Assembly: GCA_016200225.1 (NCBI GenBank)
Contig: JACQFD010000017.1
Location: 1 to 64,000, forward strand
Origin: Planctomycetota bacterium
Lineage (GTDB): Bacteria > Planctomycetota > UBA1135 > JACQFD01
DNA length: 64,000 bases
Direction: 5' to 3'
The position numbers and the translations under genes are program-made. Positions 17,750 to 25,861 of the stretch are shown here, one piece after another. The notes beneath the pieces were generated by a model that searched no databases, had not been told where the DNA came from, and worked only from the letters and a program-made list of their open reading frames with translations. Position 1 is the first letter of the stretch, and every line of letters begins with the position of its first letter.

Positions 17750-18640
17750 TCAACGCGCCGCGATGGCAATGGTTGCTTTCGCTTCCGCCGAGACTCCAAG
17801 CGGCGACGTGACGCGCGCGGTGAGTTCGAACGCGCCCGCGCCGGTCGCGTGCAATTCGAAATTGCCGGGAGCGCCGGACGCCGTCGCCGCGCGCTCGACG
17901 TAACCCATCCCCGTGCCGCCGGTGATCCAGTCGATATTCGGCTCGCCGGTGACGCCGCTCACCGAAAAGTTAATTTTAACGATCTTTCCGGCGACGACGG
18001 AATTCTTATCGAAAGTAAAGTTATCGATCGCCGGCTTCGGAAGCGATTGAGTATCGAGCAGCGTGGGCGCCGCGAGAATCGCGTTGTCCGCGAGCTTCGC
18101 GACGGCCGCCGCGTCGATCGCGGGCGACTCCGACGTCTGCAGATTCGTCACGCGAACTGTAATATTACCGCGGACGAACGCGAGCCATGCGATGCGGCCG
18201 GGCGCGGCGCCCGAATATCCGATATAACCGATGTCGCCGACGTCGTGGCCCGAGGCGCGCATGGTCGGAAGCGTTCCGGGGCTGCTCACGAATGCGAGAA
18301 TCTCCGCGAGTTTCTCGTGCGCGTCGGCGACGGCTTCATAAACGTTCGATTCTATCAAATAGAGCGGCTTGGCGGCGCCCGTCGCCGTGAATCGCCGCGC
18401 CAGCGCGTTGTCGCCGATCACTTCGACGGCGGAACCGTCGAAATTATGTATTTTTAACGATCCGACGTCGAATCCGGCCTTCCGCTCGCCGCGGCGCCAG
18501 TCGCCGGAACGATAACGATCGTGCGCATGCGCCACCTGCGGATCGCGCGGCCGCGACGCGGCGGGTTTCGAAGCCGATTGCGCGGCGAACGCGGCGGGAG
18601 CGAGCGCGATCGCGAGCAGAACAAATATTTGAATTCGCAT
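17750..18640 (-). CDS. Secreted hypothetical protein
   Basis: 296 residues from ATG 18640. A clean signal peptide (IQIFVLLAIALAPAAFA, cleavage near AFA-AQ) is followed by an Arg-rich stretch, then an alpha/beta domain (about 60-195) and a C-terminal Ig-like beta domain (about 200-296, KIVKINFSVSGVTGEPNIDW to the end). No enzymatic motif is seen. It lies about 50 bases after the transglutaminase-like gene in the same direction and is probably its operon partner; both carry signal peptides. A longer start at 18667 would place MRTMIINNK before the signal and is less likely. Confidence 0.7.
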   Translation of the reverse strand: MRIQIFVLLAIALAPAAFAAQSASKPAASRPRDPQVAHAHDRYRSGDWRRGERKAGFDVGSLKIHNFDGSAVEVIGDNALARRFTATGAAKPLYLIESNVYEAVADAHEKLAEILAFVSSPGTLPTMRASGHDVGDIGYIGYSGAAPGRIAWLAFVRGNITVRVTNLQTSESPAIDAAAVAKLADNAILAAPTLLDTQSLPKPAIDNFTFDKNSVVAGKIVKINFSVSGVTGEPNIDWITGGTGMGYVERAATASGAPGNFELHATGAGAFELTARVTSPLGVSAEAKATIAIAAR

Positions 18641-18691
18641 TTTATTATTTATGATCATGGTTCGCATTTGTAAATGTTAACAAACCTGATA

Positions 18692-20365
18692 TTATTGAAT
18701 TTTCGGCAGCGGGTCGAACGAAGTTGAAACAGTATTGTACGCGGATAACGTCATATATCCGCTGGCGCCGAGCCAGGGACGGTCGACGTTCCAACCCGGC
18801 ACGCCCGGCGTCGCGCCCGGATTGCCGTCCTCGTCGACGCACATGCAGGCGTCGGATACGTTCACGCCGCCGTTGCGCGTGATGATATGATGATAACTGA
18901 ACGAATTGCTGCCGGGACCCCAGAGATTTGTAGTATATGCCGGAGTGCCGACGCCCCAGATCGCCTTGAGCGTCATGCCGCCCAATCGAAACATTTGAAC
19001 GCTGCGGACGCCGAGCATCGCGATCATCGTGGACGTAATCGACGCGCAGTCGGAACAATTGATATAAATTCCGTTTTGATGATAATTCAGCACGCGCGAC
19101 AGCGGAATGCTGTTGCCTCCAAAATCATAATAATGCGTCGCGCCGCCGTCGCCGCCCATCGAAGGACAGTCGTATTCGAAATTCTCGATCGGAAAATGGA
19201 CTCCGGCGTTCTGTCCAAAGTATCCTTTAATGATCGTATCGACGACGCCGTGTTCGTCGCTCGGCGCGTTGCCGAGATCGTTCGCCCATTGCGTAAACGT
19301 CTCCGCGATCATCACCCACGGACCCGCGTATTGAGTTCCCGTCGCGCCCGTCGCGAAAATCGGCTTGTTGATAACTGTATAATAACGATGGTGCGTGCCG
19401 ATCTGGCCCGGCACGGGATTCCACGCGCCGCCGCCGGCCGTCCGATATTCGAACTTCCACGTAATATTACGATCGCTGCGGCCCGCGACGGTCGGCAGCG
19501 CCGGGCCGTCGAAAGTAGACTGTCCCGCGGGCGTGATATTTGTATCATTATTGATCCAGCCGCCGTTCGGATCGCTCGCGATCGCGTGGATCTCGTAACC
19601 CGCAACGGGATAACCGGGCGCCACCGCCGTCCCCGCCTGCGACGTCGCGTTCGAACCGAACGTCACGCGGAGGCGCGGCGTTTTCCCGTCAAGATAACAA
19701 TACGGAAAATTGTAATTATAAGATTCGTAGTTCGTGCCGGAGAGCGGCGGCGACATCACGTCTTCGTGCAACGCGACGGACGGCCGCGGATTGCCGTTGT
19801 TGAGATCGAGATCGGCGACGTCGCCCGGTTTGTTTACATTGTAATATTCATGAACCGACGGCGTCGCGTAAAACGCGTAGGTCGTGCCGCCTTTCATAAA
19901 ATAAACCATCTGCCACTCGTCGTTGTTGTTCACGCCGAGCGCTTCCATCGCGGAAATGCCGAGGCGGACGATCGAGAGCGGCGCCGTCTGGTTTTCGACG
20001 TGATCGGCCGTCGCGACGATCCGAACTGTATAATCCCCCGGATCCGCGAACTTGCCGTTCGCCGTTTTGCCGTTCCAGTTTTTTGTAACAATCGTGTTCG
20101 CCGCCCCCGTCAGCGTCCCGCTGAACACGCTCGCGACCGTCGCCGCGTTCTGTTCAATGGTAATATCGACGGCCGCGGAAATGCCGTCGGGGCCGATCAC
20201 GAATTGTATCGGGATCGCACCCCCGTCGAGTTTCGGATCTGCGATGCGAGGCACCGACGCGATCGTTAATGTTAATGTTGACGCGGAGGCCGCGGCCAGC
20301 GAAAGCGCGAGGCCCGCGATTCCAATCATTAGCGCCGGAATGGGTGCAAAACCGATCCACTTCAT
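18692..20365 (-). CDS. Secreted protein with FlgD-like and transglutaminase-like domains
   Basis: 557 residues. Signal peptide (PALMIGIAGLALSLAAASAS), then an Ig-like/FlgD-type domain at about 35-135 containing WNGKTANGKFADPGDYTVRI. A long Asn/Gly/Tyr-rich middle follows, and near the C-terminus a transglutaminase/cysteine-protease-like triad: Cys in INCSDCASITSTMIAMLGV, His in FSYHHIIT, Asp in VSDACMCVDEDG. The arrangement fits export and either protein cross-linking or a peptidase activity outside the cell. The spacing of Cys and His is about 45 residues, normal for the fold. Activity is inferred. A GC hairpin lies in its 5' leader. Confidence 0.72.
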   Translation of the reverse strand: MKWIGFAPIPALMIGIAGLALSLAAASASTLTLTIASVPRIADPKLDGGAIPIQFVIGPDGISAAVDITIEQNAATVASVFSGTLTGAANTIVTKNWNGKTANGKFADPGDYTVRIVATADHVENQTAPLSIVRLGISAMEALGVNNNDEWQMVYFMKGGTTYAFYATPSVHEYYNVNKPGDVADLDLNNGNPRPSVALHEDVMSPPLSGTNYESYNYNFPYCYLDGKTPRLRVTFGSNATSQAGTAVAPGYPVAGYEIHAIASDPNGGWINNDTNITPAGQSTFDGPALPTVAGRSDRNITWKFEYRTAGGGAWNPVPGQIGTHHRYYTVINKPIFATGATGTQYAGPWVMIAETFTQWANDLGNAPSDEHGVVDTIIKGYFGQNAGVHFPIENFEYDCPSMGGDGGATHYYDFGGNSIPLSRVLNYHQNGIYINCSDCASITSTMIAMLGVRSVQMFRLGGMTLKAIWGVGTPAYTTNLWGPGSNSFSYHHIITRNGGVNVSDACMCVDEDGNPGATPGVPGWNVDRPWLGASGYMTLSAYNTVSTSFDPLPKIQ

Positions 20366-20995
20366 GGGAAACCTCGGGTGGTGTTACCGACTTGGGGGTC
20401 CCGCCGTCGCGGCGGGTCTCGAATGGGTGAGAATATCATCCACCACGGTCGTCCCGGTGCGCAAGCTTCGAAAATAACGATGCGGTTCGGAATTGGCGAT
20501 CCGCGCGACGCAGACGACGGCGGGATTTAGCGACGCGAGCATTGGCGCGAGCGGAGATTTCGAATGAAACGACGCGGAATTTCGATATCACCCGTCGCGC
20601 GCTTTTCTGATCTTCGTGTCGACAATGGAAGCGCGAATGCGTGGCCCGTTTCCACGGGCGCAAATCGCTTCGCCGAGGCCACACCGGCGAAAATTAAATT
20701 TCTCTATCGAAAGAATGTCGACTTGCGCTTCCCGAATCCACGGTGCGGCTTTCGGACTTTCGGCGCGCGGCGATCTTCGTTCGATACGATGAACGACGAT
20801 CGGTCGCGCACGCCGTTCGAGATCGTTATGGAATCGCTTCAAATCAAATTTTCCAAATCGCAATTCCCGGCGAATTCGCCAACGGGAACTCGGAAAGTTT
20901 TGCGGCATTTTCTAACATCTTGACGCTTCGCATTTTTTTCGACTACACTCGAAAAAACTTCGACGTAAATTAGACTCCACTCGAATCCACGACGC
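20366..20995. other. Intergenic region of about 630 bp
   Basis: Lies between two divergently read units. Apart from the leader hairpin near 20400, ORFs on both strands of up to about 119 codons are present, but their composition is Arg/Ser/Pro-rich and I see no protein signature. It probably contains the promoters of both flanking genes and possibly eroded sequence. Confidence 0.5.
20399..20415 (-). promoter_or_regulatory. Hairpin in the 5' leader of the transglutaminase-like gene
   Basis: CCCGCCG-TCG-CGGCGGG forms a 7-bp stem about 35 bases upstream of ATG 20365 (minus strand). Between it and the start lies GTCGGTAACACCACCCGAGG, which can pair TCGG with CCGA. I could not match it to a known riboswitch; it is a candidate leader structure only. 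Confidence 0.35.
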
Positions 20996-22183
20996 ATGCA
21001 TTCCCGCCAAATCACGCCCGTTCTTCTTGCCGACCTTCAAAAAAAGATGGTCTTGCTGGCCGGTCCGCGACAGTGCGGAAAGACGACGTTGGCGCGGCAA
21101 ATTCTCGCGCGGCGCCCCGGTCGATACTACAACTGGGACGCGACCGTCGATCGCAAAGCCATCTTGCGCGAGGAACTCGACGCGGGCGCGCGACTTTGGG
21201 TTTTCGACGAATTCCATAAATTCGCCCGCTGGCGCAATTGGTTAAAAGGGCAATATGATACAAATCACGAGGAACACGCATTCTTAGTAAGCGGCAGCGC
21301 GAAATTGGAAATATACAGTCGCGGAGGCGATTCCCTGCAGGGCCGGTATCATCCCCATCGCCTCCATCCATTCACGCTCGCCGAATATCTCGGCATTCCT
21401 CCGACCGACTCGTATGAATACGTTCCAAACCTCGGACAAACCGCGCCAGCGGGTTCGCGGGGATCGCTGGAGGAATTACTACAATTCGGCGGATTCCCGG
21501 AGCCGTTGTTTGCGGCCTCCGACCGGGCGGCGTCGCGCTGGCGGCGCGAGCACGCGACGCGCCTCGTGCGCGAGGAAGTTCGAGACTTGGAACGCGTACG
21601 CGAATTGGAGCGCGTGGAATTATTATATGAACGTCTTTCGGAAATCGTCGGATCCGTCCTATCGATCAATAATCTGCGGGAGGATTTGGAAGTCGCATTT
21701 GAAACGGTCAAGTCGTGGATTGTTATATTAGAAAAACTCTATGCTTGTTTTCGGCTCGCCCCCTACGGCCCGCCGAGGATCAAAGCCGTCCGAAAGGGAC
21801 AGAAACTTTATTTATGGGACTGGGCGCGCGTCGAGGACCCGGGATCTCGTTTTGAGAACTTCGTCGCTCTTCATTTATTACGATTCCAACATTGGTGCGA
21901 AGACGTCGAGGGCGCGAACGTCGAACTTCGTTACTTTCGAAACACCGTGGGAAAGGAAGTCGATTTTGTATTGTTAAAAAACCGCAAACCATGGATCGCG
22001 ATCGAAGCGAAGCAATCCGATCAGACTCTGAGCGACGGACTTCGCTATTTGTTAGAACGCGTGGAATTCCCCTTTGCTTTCCAGATCAGCCGTTCCGGCG
22101 CGAAAAACTTTCGCCATGCGGATATTAATAAATGCAGAGTGCGTCTGCTTCCGGCCGCGGAGTTTTTAGTTAATTTGCCTTGA
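20996..22183 (+). CDS. AAA_14 / DUF4143 family ATPase
   Basis: 395 residues. N-terminal P-loop ATPase domain with Walker A GPRQCGKTTLA, Walker B LWVFDEFHK and sensor LVSGSAKLEIYSRGGDSL, then LHPFTLAEYLG, typical of this family. After a helical middle, the C-terminal DUF4143 domain carries VGKEVDFVLL and WIAIEAKQSD, a PD-(D/E)xK-like D...ExK core. These proteins are widespread, often laterally transferred, and their biological role is unsettled. It stands alone between two intergenic gaps, without a partner gene. The gene uses several AT-rich codons but its GC is close to the core genes. Confidence 0.9.
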   Translation: MHSRQITPVLLADLQKKMVLLAGPRQCGKTTLARQILARRPGRYYNWDATVDRKAILREELDAGARLWVFDEFHKFARWRNWLKGQYDTNHEEHAFLVSGSAKLEIYSRGGDSLQGRYHPHRLHPFTLAEYLGIPPTDSYEYVPNLGQTAPAGSRGSLEELLQFGGFPEPLFAASDRAASRWRREHATRLVREEVRDLERVRELERVELLYERLSEIVGSVLSINNLREDLEVAFETVKSWIVILEKLYACFRLAPYGPPRIKAVRKGQKLYLWDWARVEDPGSRFENFVALHLLRFQHWCEDVEGANVELRYFRNTVGKEVDFVLLKNRKPWIAIEAKQSDQTLSDGLRYLLERVEFPFAFQISRSGAKNFRHADINKCRVRLLPAAEFLVNLP

Positions 22184-22578
22184 ACAAGGCGCGACGACGG
22201 AGTCGAAGGCGGCCGGAGGAACGAAATGATTCGCGGTTGACTTCAAATAGAAGTGGTTTCATGAGTATCTCGACAAGCGAGCGCGCGTATTCCCAAGTAT
22301 CCTTAAATTCGGGAGACCACTTTATAATATCAGCGCGAAGCATTTCTTAAACATCGACGCCACATGCTTGACAAGACTTGAATTCCGTGGTTCGATCAAT
22401 CTTGAGGCGTACGGCCCACCTCGATGCTGCCCCGGCCGAACGACGTGGAACTTCAGATGATCGAGTGCAACCCCTTTAAGAATAATACCTCGAGAGAGAG
22501 AGAGACAATAATCATGCCAACCGCGGGAGCCTCTGGCGGCTTTCGCTCTTAATATCTGTAGCATGTTGGTGGTTCGGG
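22184..22578. other. Intergenic region upstream of the FG-GAP gene
   Basis: About 400 bp with lower GC. It contains a short GA repeat (22491-22505) that could act as a purine-rich ribosome-binding site, followed by an ATG at 22514 that is out of frame with the next gene. The last 90 bases read in frame as the signal peptide of that gene. No independent gene is supported. Confidence 0.5.
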
Positions 22579-24378
22579 TTGGCAACCCCATTGACCTACG
22601 CCCAAAATGCGGCGCCAGCCAATTCGATCGATATTCTTTATGCGGAAGACAAGAATGGATCCACGATCCAGTCCTATGCGGCTCAAGGTGCTGCGTTCGG
22701 CATGGTTGTCGACGGCGGACATTTGTATAATCCACCGGGCGGTGTAGTTGCAATTGATGATGCGGCGGTAAGCGCGATTCACGAAAACTGGAGTTCGACA
22801 AGCGGTCCGAATTCGGGAGTCGGCTATGTTTTCGCGGGAGGTTCGACGGCAATGTCGGCGACCAACCCGGCTCGTCTTGAACCGTACGACATTCAACGTA
22901 ATCAATCGGTCGGCTACCGGGGAGTAAAGATTGGGCGCTTGCTCCTGCCATCGGGTTCACCTCCATCGAACCCTTCCAATCTACTATTTGTTGGCGCTTC
23001 GAACCGGACGGTGACGGGCACGTCGGGAGTGGGAGCGGTTGATGGCTATCTATTCTGCGGCAATCCTGGCAACTGTAAACTCGCTGTATTCTCAGTTGAG
23101 CCGCCCAACGAGAGCGGCACCCAAGCGCCCGCCGCAAGCCAGGCTTTTGGAGAATGTATCGGAATTGGGGACTTTGACGGCGATGGAGCCGCCGACTTGG
23201 CCATAGGCGCGCCCGGTCAGGGCCGTGTTGTCATCGTTTGGGGCGATCCAGGGCAAGGGCAACAATTTGGACTAAACTTAACAAATGGTAAACTTAATAG
23301 TAACCAAAAAATCACAGTACTCACGCAGCCGCCCGTTGGAAGTAACAGCCCGTTTGGAACTCTTTACGATTGCCAGCTTCCGCGCGGATCGTTTGGCACG
23401 CAGTTGGACGTCGCGGACATCGACGGCGATGGATTGGCAGATCTGGTCGTCGGCGAGCCGAATTTCCCATTCGATACGCAAATATGTCCAACACATGGGA
23501 CGTATAACGGCAAGATGCGTGTAGGGCGTGTTCACATTTACAGCGGCACTTTACTAGCGAGCTTGAAACCCAATGGTACAATTTCAAATCCAAACTTTAT
23601 TCACGTTGGGTCACAAGCCGCGACACAAACAATCATCCCGCCGGTTTATGCTCCCACCAACGACCTGCAAGACGGCGGCGCGTTTGGATTCTATCTATTT
23701 CTGATTAAAACAACAAACGCGCTTCCCGAGTTGTTCGTTCACGGCGAAAACACCCATTGGCCGGGCGCACCCTACGGAGCCTGCACGGGGTCACCGGTGC
23801 CGAATCAACAAAACGGTGCCGGATCATTACTGATGTATGCCAACGGCTCGTCGTCGGGCGCTCCAAGCTTTTCGTTTACAAATGCGACAGCCCGGACTCC
23901 AAAGCGTTGGATATTCTCTAACATACCACAGTTGGGCGCTCGCTACGCGAAATGGGTTGCGAGGGGGACATGGAAGAATACGAACAGTAACGCATTTGAT
24001 CCCGCGTTCTTCGTCGGCGAACCTGACCACGATTCGACAGCTATCTCGGCCACGGATGTTGGTCGTGTTCATATTCTGTTTTTGTCAACATTGATCAATT
24101 CAAACATTACCGATGGAGTACCCACGTCAATTGCGACCCCCGACGGAATTTTCGAAAATGGCTATATGGACTTTCCTCACAGCGGTGGCGTCAGCGGTCC
24201 GCAGGCTGGCGAAGAGTTTGCGCGGTGGTTTGCATTTGGTAATTTTGACGGAGCGGGCGCGGACAGTCTTGGCATACATGAATTGATCATCGTCGCCCAT
24301 GTGCGCGACGTGTATCCAACCCAGAATGCCAACATGGTACCGAACGCTGGGGCCGTTGCAGTCATCTCGTCGCAATAG
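22579..24378 (+). CDS. Secreted FG-GAP repeat (integrin-alpha-like propeller) protein
   Basis: At least 599 residues. FG-GAP calcium-binding blades are recognisable: IGDFDGDGAADLAIGAPGQG, VADIDGDGLADLVVGEPN, and a later degenerate GNFDGAGADSLGIHELII. The family forms a seven-bladed beta-propeller used in cell-surface adhesion. The in-frame sequence before the TTG at 22579 (back to a TAA at 22483) encodes a convincing signal peptide, with LSLLISVACWWFGLATPLT before YAQNAAP, but no ATG/GTG/TTG is available there. The nearest ATG (22514) is one base out of phase. It is followed 25 bases later by the next gene of the same strand, and composition is clearly more AT-rich than the flanking core genes. 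Confidence 0.85.
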   Translation: MATPLTYAQNAAPANSIDILYAEDKNGSTIQSYAAQGAAFGMVVDGGHLYNPPGGVVAIDDAAVSAIHENWSSTSGPNSGVGYVFAGGSTAMSATNPARLEPYDIQRNQSVGYRGVKIGRLLLPSGSPPSNPSNLLFVGASNRTVTGTSGVGAVDGYLFCGNPGNCKLAVFSVEPPNESGTQAPAASQAFGECIGIGDFDGDGAADLAIGAPGQGRVVIVWGDPGQGQQFGLNLTNGKLNSNQKITVLTQPPVGSNSPFGTLYDCQLPRGSFGTQLDVADIDGDGLADLVVGEPNFPFDTQICPTHGTYNGKMRVGRVHIYSGTLLASLKPNGTISNPNFIHVGSQAATQTIIPPVYAPTNDLQDGGAFGFYLFLIKTTNALPELFVHGENTHWPGAPYGACTGSPVPNQQNGAGSLLMYANGSSSGAPSFSFTNATARTPKRWIFSNIPQLGARYAKWVARGTWKNTNSNAFDPAFFVGEPDHDSTAISATDVGRVHILFLSTLINSNITDGVPTSIATPDGIFENGYMDFPHSGGVSGPQAGEEFARWFAFGNFDGAGADSLGIHELIIVAHVRDVYPTQNANMVPNAGAVAVISSQ

Positions 24379-24402
24379 ATTGTGGGCCATTGGGAGCCTC
24401 AA

Positions 24403-25854
24403 GTGCACAACCAATCAATTGCAATTTTGGCGGCGGCGTGCATGCCCTTCATCGGGGCGGCATGTTTATCATTAGGAGTCAACGGACGCTCCACATCAAG
24501 TCACCCGGCTTCCCCTTCCCGCAGTGAAGAAATCCTCATTGCGGGGATGGCGCAGGGAACTGTTAACAAGCCGCTCTTTTCGGCGTTGTTCTACTTCGAC
24601 CGAACTTTACATTTAGTCCACACCGCCTCATTAAATAAATCGGCGCAGACGGCGTGGAATCCGCGTGTGTATAGTTCGATCGCGCGCGGAATTGAAAACT
24701 CTAGTTGGATAACCCTAGCTGAACCACCGCACATCGGATCTATCATTCAACTTGATACAGGCGGTTCAATTGTGCGGTCAATGGACATAAAGAATACTCC
24801 AACGCGGATTGCCGTTGATCGCATGGGTAATGTGTATGTTCTCGCGATGGGTGCGTCAGGAACGCTGGGCTCAATTTCCAAAATCGGTATTGCTGGCACA
24901 ATCGTCTGGACTTCACAGAACGCGTCAAGCCTATTTGCCAACGAACAGCCGACTTCGCTTCTAATAACAGATGATATGCACTTATACCTCTGCGGCCATG
25001 CTTATGATGGTGCCATTGAAAAGGCGCGGGTAGCGGAAATTGACTCTACGACGGGCATTCTTCTTTCCTGGCGGGATCTTCCGAATCTGGGTGCCCCCGG
25101 CTTCGGCGTGAGTTTTACTGAAGCATGCCTTGGCGGAAATAATAACATTTGGATCCAATGCGGCGTGATGAAGTCGGGACGCGTGCCCGCGTCGGTCCTC
25201 GCGAGGTGTAACGGCCAAGAGATTGATCGCTATGCATACTTCACGGGTTCTTGTGGGCGACTCCGAATAGATAGTTTCGGGCGTCCGTTGATACTCGCGG
25301 GTCAGGCGCCCGGCATGTCGCTCGATCACGTCGCCCGGCTTGATCCCGAGTCTGGCGTGTTTTCCACAATATGGACATCCAACAAAACTCTTTTGGACTT
25401 TGCAATCGGTCCAGCGGGAGATGAGTTATTTGTTATTCGAATCGCCACTTTGCCAAAGAATGGGGCCGCGACGCTTGAGTTGATGAGAGTTTTTCTCTGT
25501 AACAATAGTGAAACCGCCGTTTTATTAGATCCGGATATTCGTTACGCACAATTCCTCGAAGGCGACTCCACGGGATTTGAGTGGGCGGCCTTTGTCGATC
25601 CTCGCGGCGATGCAGACCACGACGGCGTAGCCAATCTTGCAGAATTAATGATGGGCGGCGACCCATACGACGCGAGGAAGTCCCCAGCGCACTCGGCATG
25701 GGCTACTGTTGCGTTCGAAGCAATTTCATTCTTCAATTCATATTGGAATCCGGGCGCATCCTTCGCGCCGCGGCTCAAAGTCGCGAGAAGTGTCCGCTCT
25801 TCGAATGTTTTGCGCGATGATTTCCCGATCCACGGAAGTTCACGGCCAAGATAG
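24403..25854 (+). CDS. Secreted propeller-like protein with C-terminal Ca-binding motif
   Basis: 483 residues from GTG 24403, which has GGGAGCC just upstream; an earlier in-frame GTG at 24382 is possible. A hydrophobic leader (SIAILAAACMPFIGAACLSLG) precedes Ser-rich sequence, then repeated beta-strand units such as RIAVDRMGNVYVLA, SLLITDDMHLYLCG and RLRIDSFGRPLILA, which suggest a beta-propeller. Near the C-terminus DPRGDADHDGVANLAELMMGGDPYD contains an EF-hand-like D-x-D-x-D-G-x-x-N loop followed by a short tail. It lies between the FG-GAP and SBBP genes, sharing their base composition, and is probably co-transcribed with both. Confidence 0.75.
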   Translation: MHNQSIAILAAACMPFIGAACLSLGVNGRSTSSHPASPSRSEEILIAGMAQGTVNKPLFSALFYFDRTLHLVHTASLNKSAQTAWNPRVYSSIARGIENSSWITLAEPPHIGSIIQLDTGGSIVRSMDIKNTPTRIAVDRMGNVYVLAMGASGTLGSISKIGIAGTIVWTSQNASSLFANEQPTSLLITDDMHLYLCGHAYDGAIEKARVAEIDSTTGILLSWRDLPNLGAPGFGVSFTEACLGGNNNIWIQCGVMKSGRVPASVLARCNGQEIDRYAYFTGSCGRLRIDSFGRPLILAGQAPGMSLDHVARLDPESGVFSTIWTSNKTLLDFAIGPAGDELFVIRIATLPKNGAATLELMRVFLCNNSETAVLLDPDIRYAQFLEGDSTGFEWAAFVDPRGDADHDGVANLAELMMGGDPYDARKSPAHSAWATVAFEAISFFNSYWNPGASFAPRLKVARSVRSSNVLRDDFPIHGSSRPR

Positions 25855-25861
25855 CTTTCCC

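Noticed and set aside
18887..20269. 460-codon plus-strand ORF
   Set aside because: Antisense to the transglutaminase-like gene. Arg/Asp/His-rich composition typical of a GC-driven shadow frame, and no recognisable domain.
22491..22505. GA microsatellite as a regulatory repeat
   Set aside because: Only about seven units, and it could simply be a purine-rich ribosome-binding region.
22322..23137. 271-codon minus-strand ORF
   Set aside because: Antisense to the FG-GAP gene and its leader; Ser/Arg/Pro-rich, no family features.
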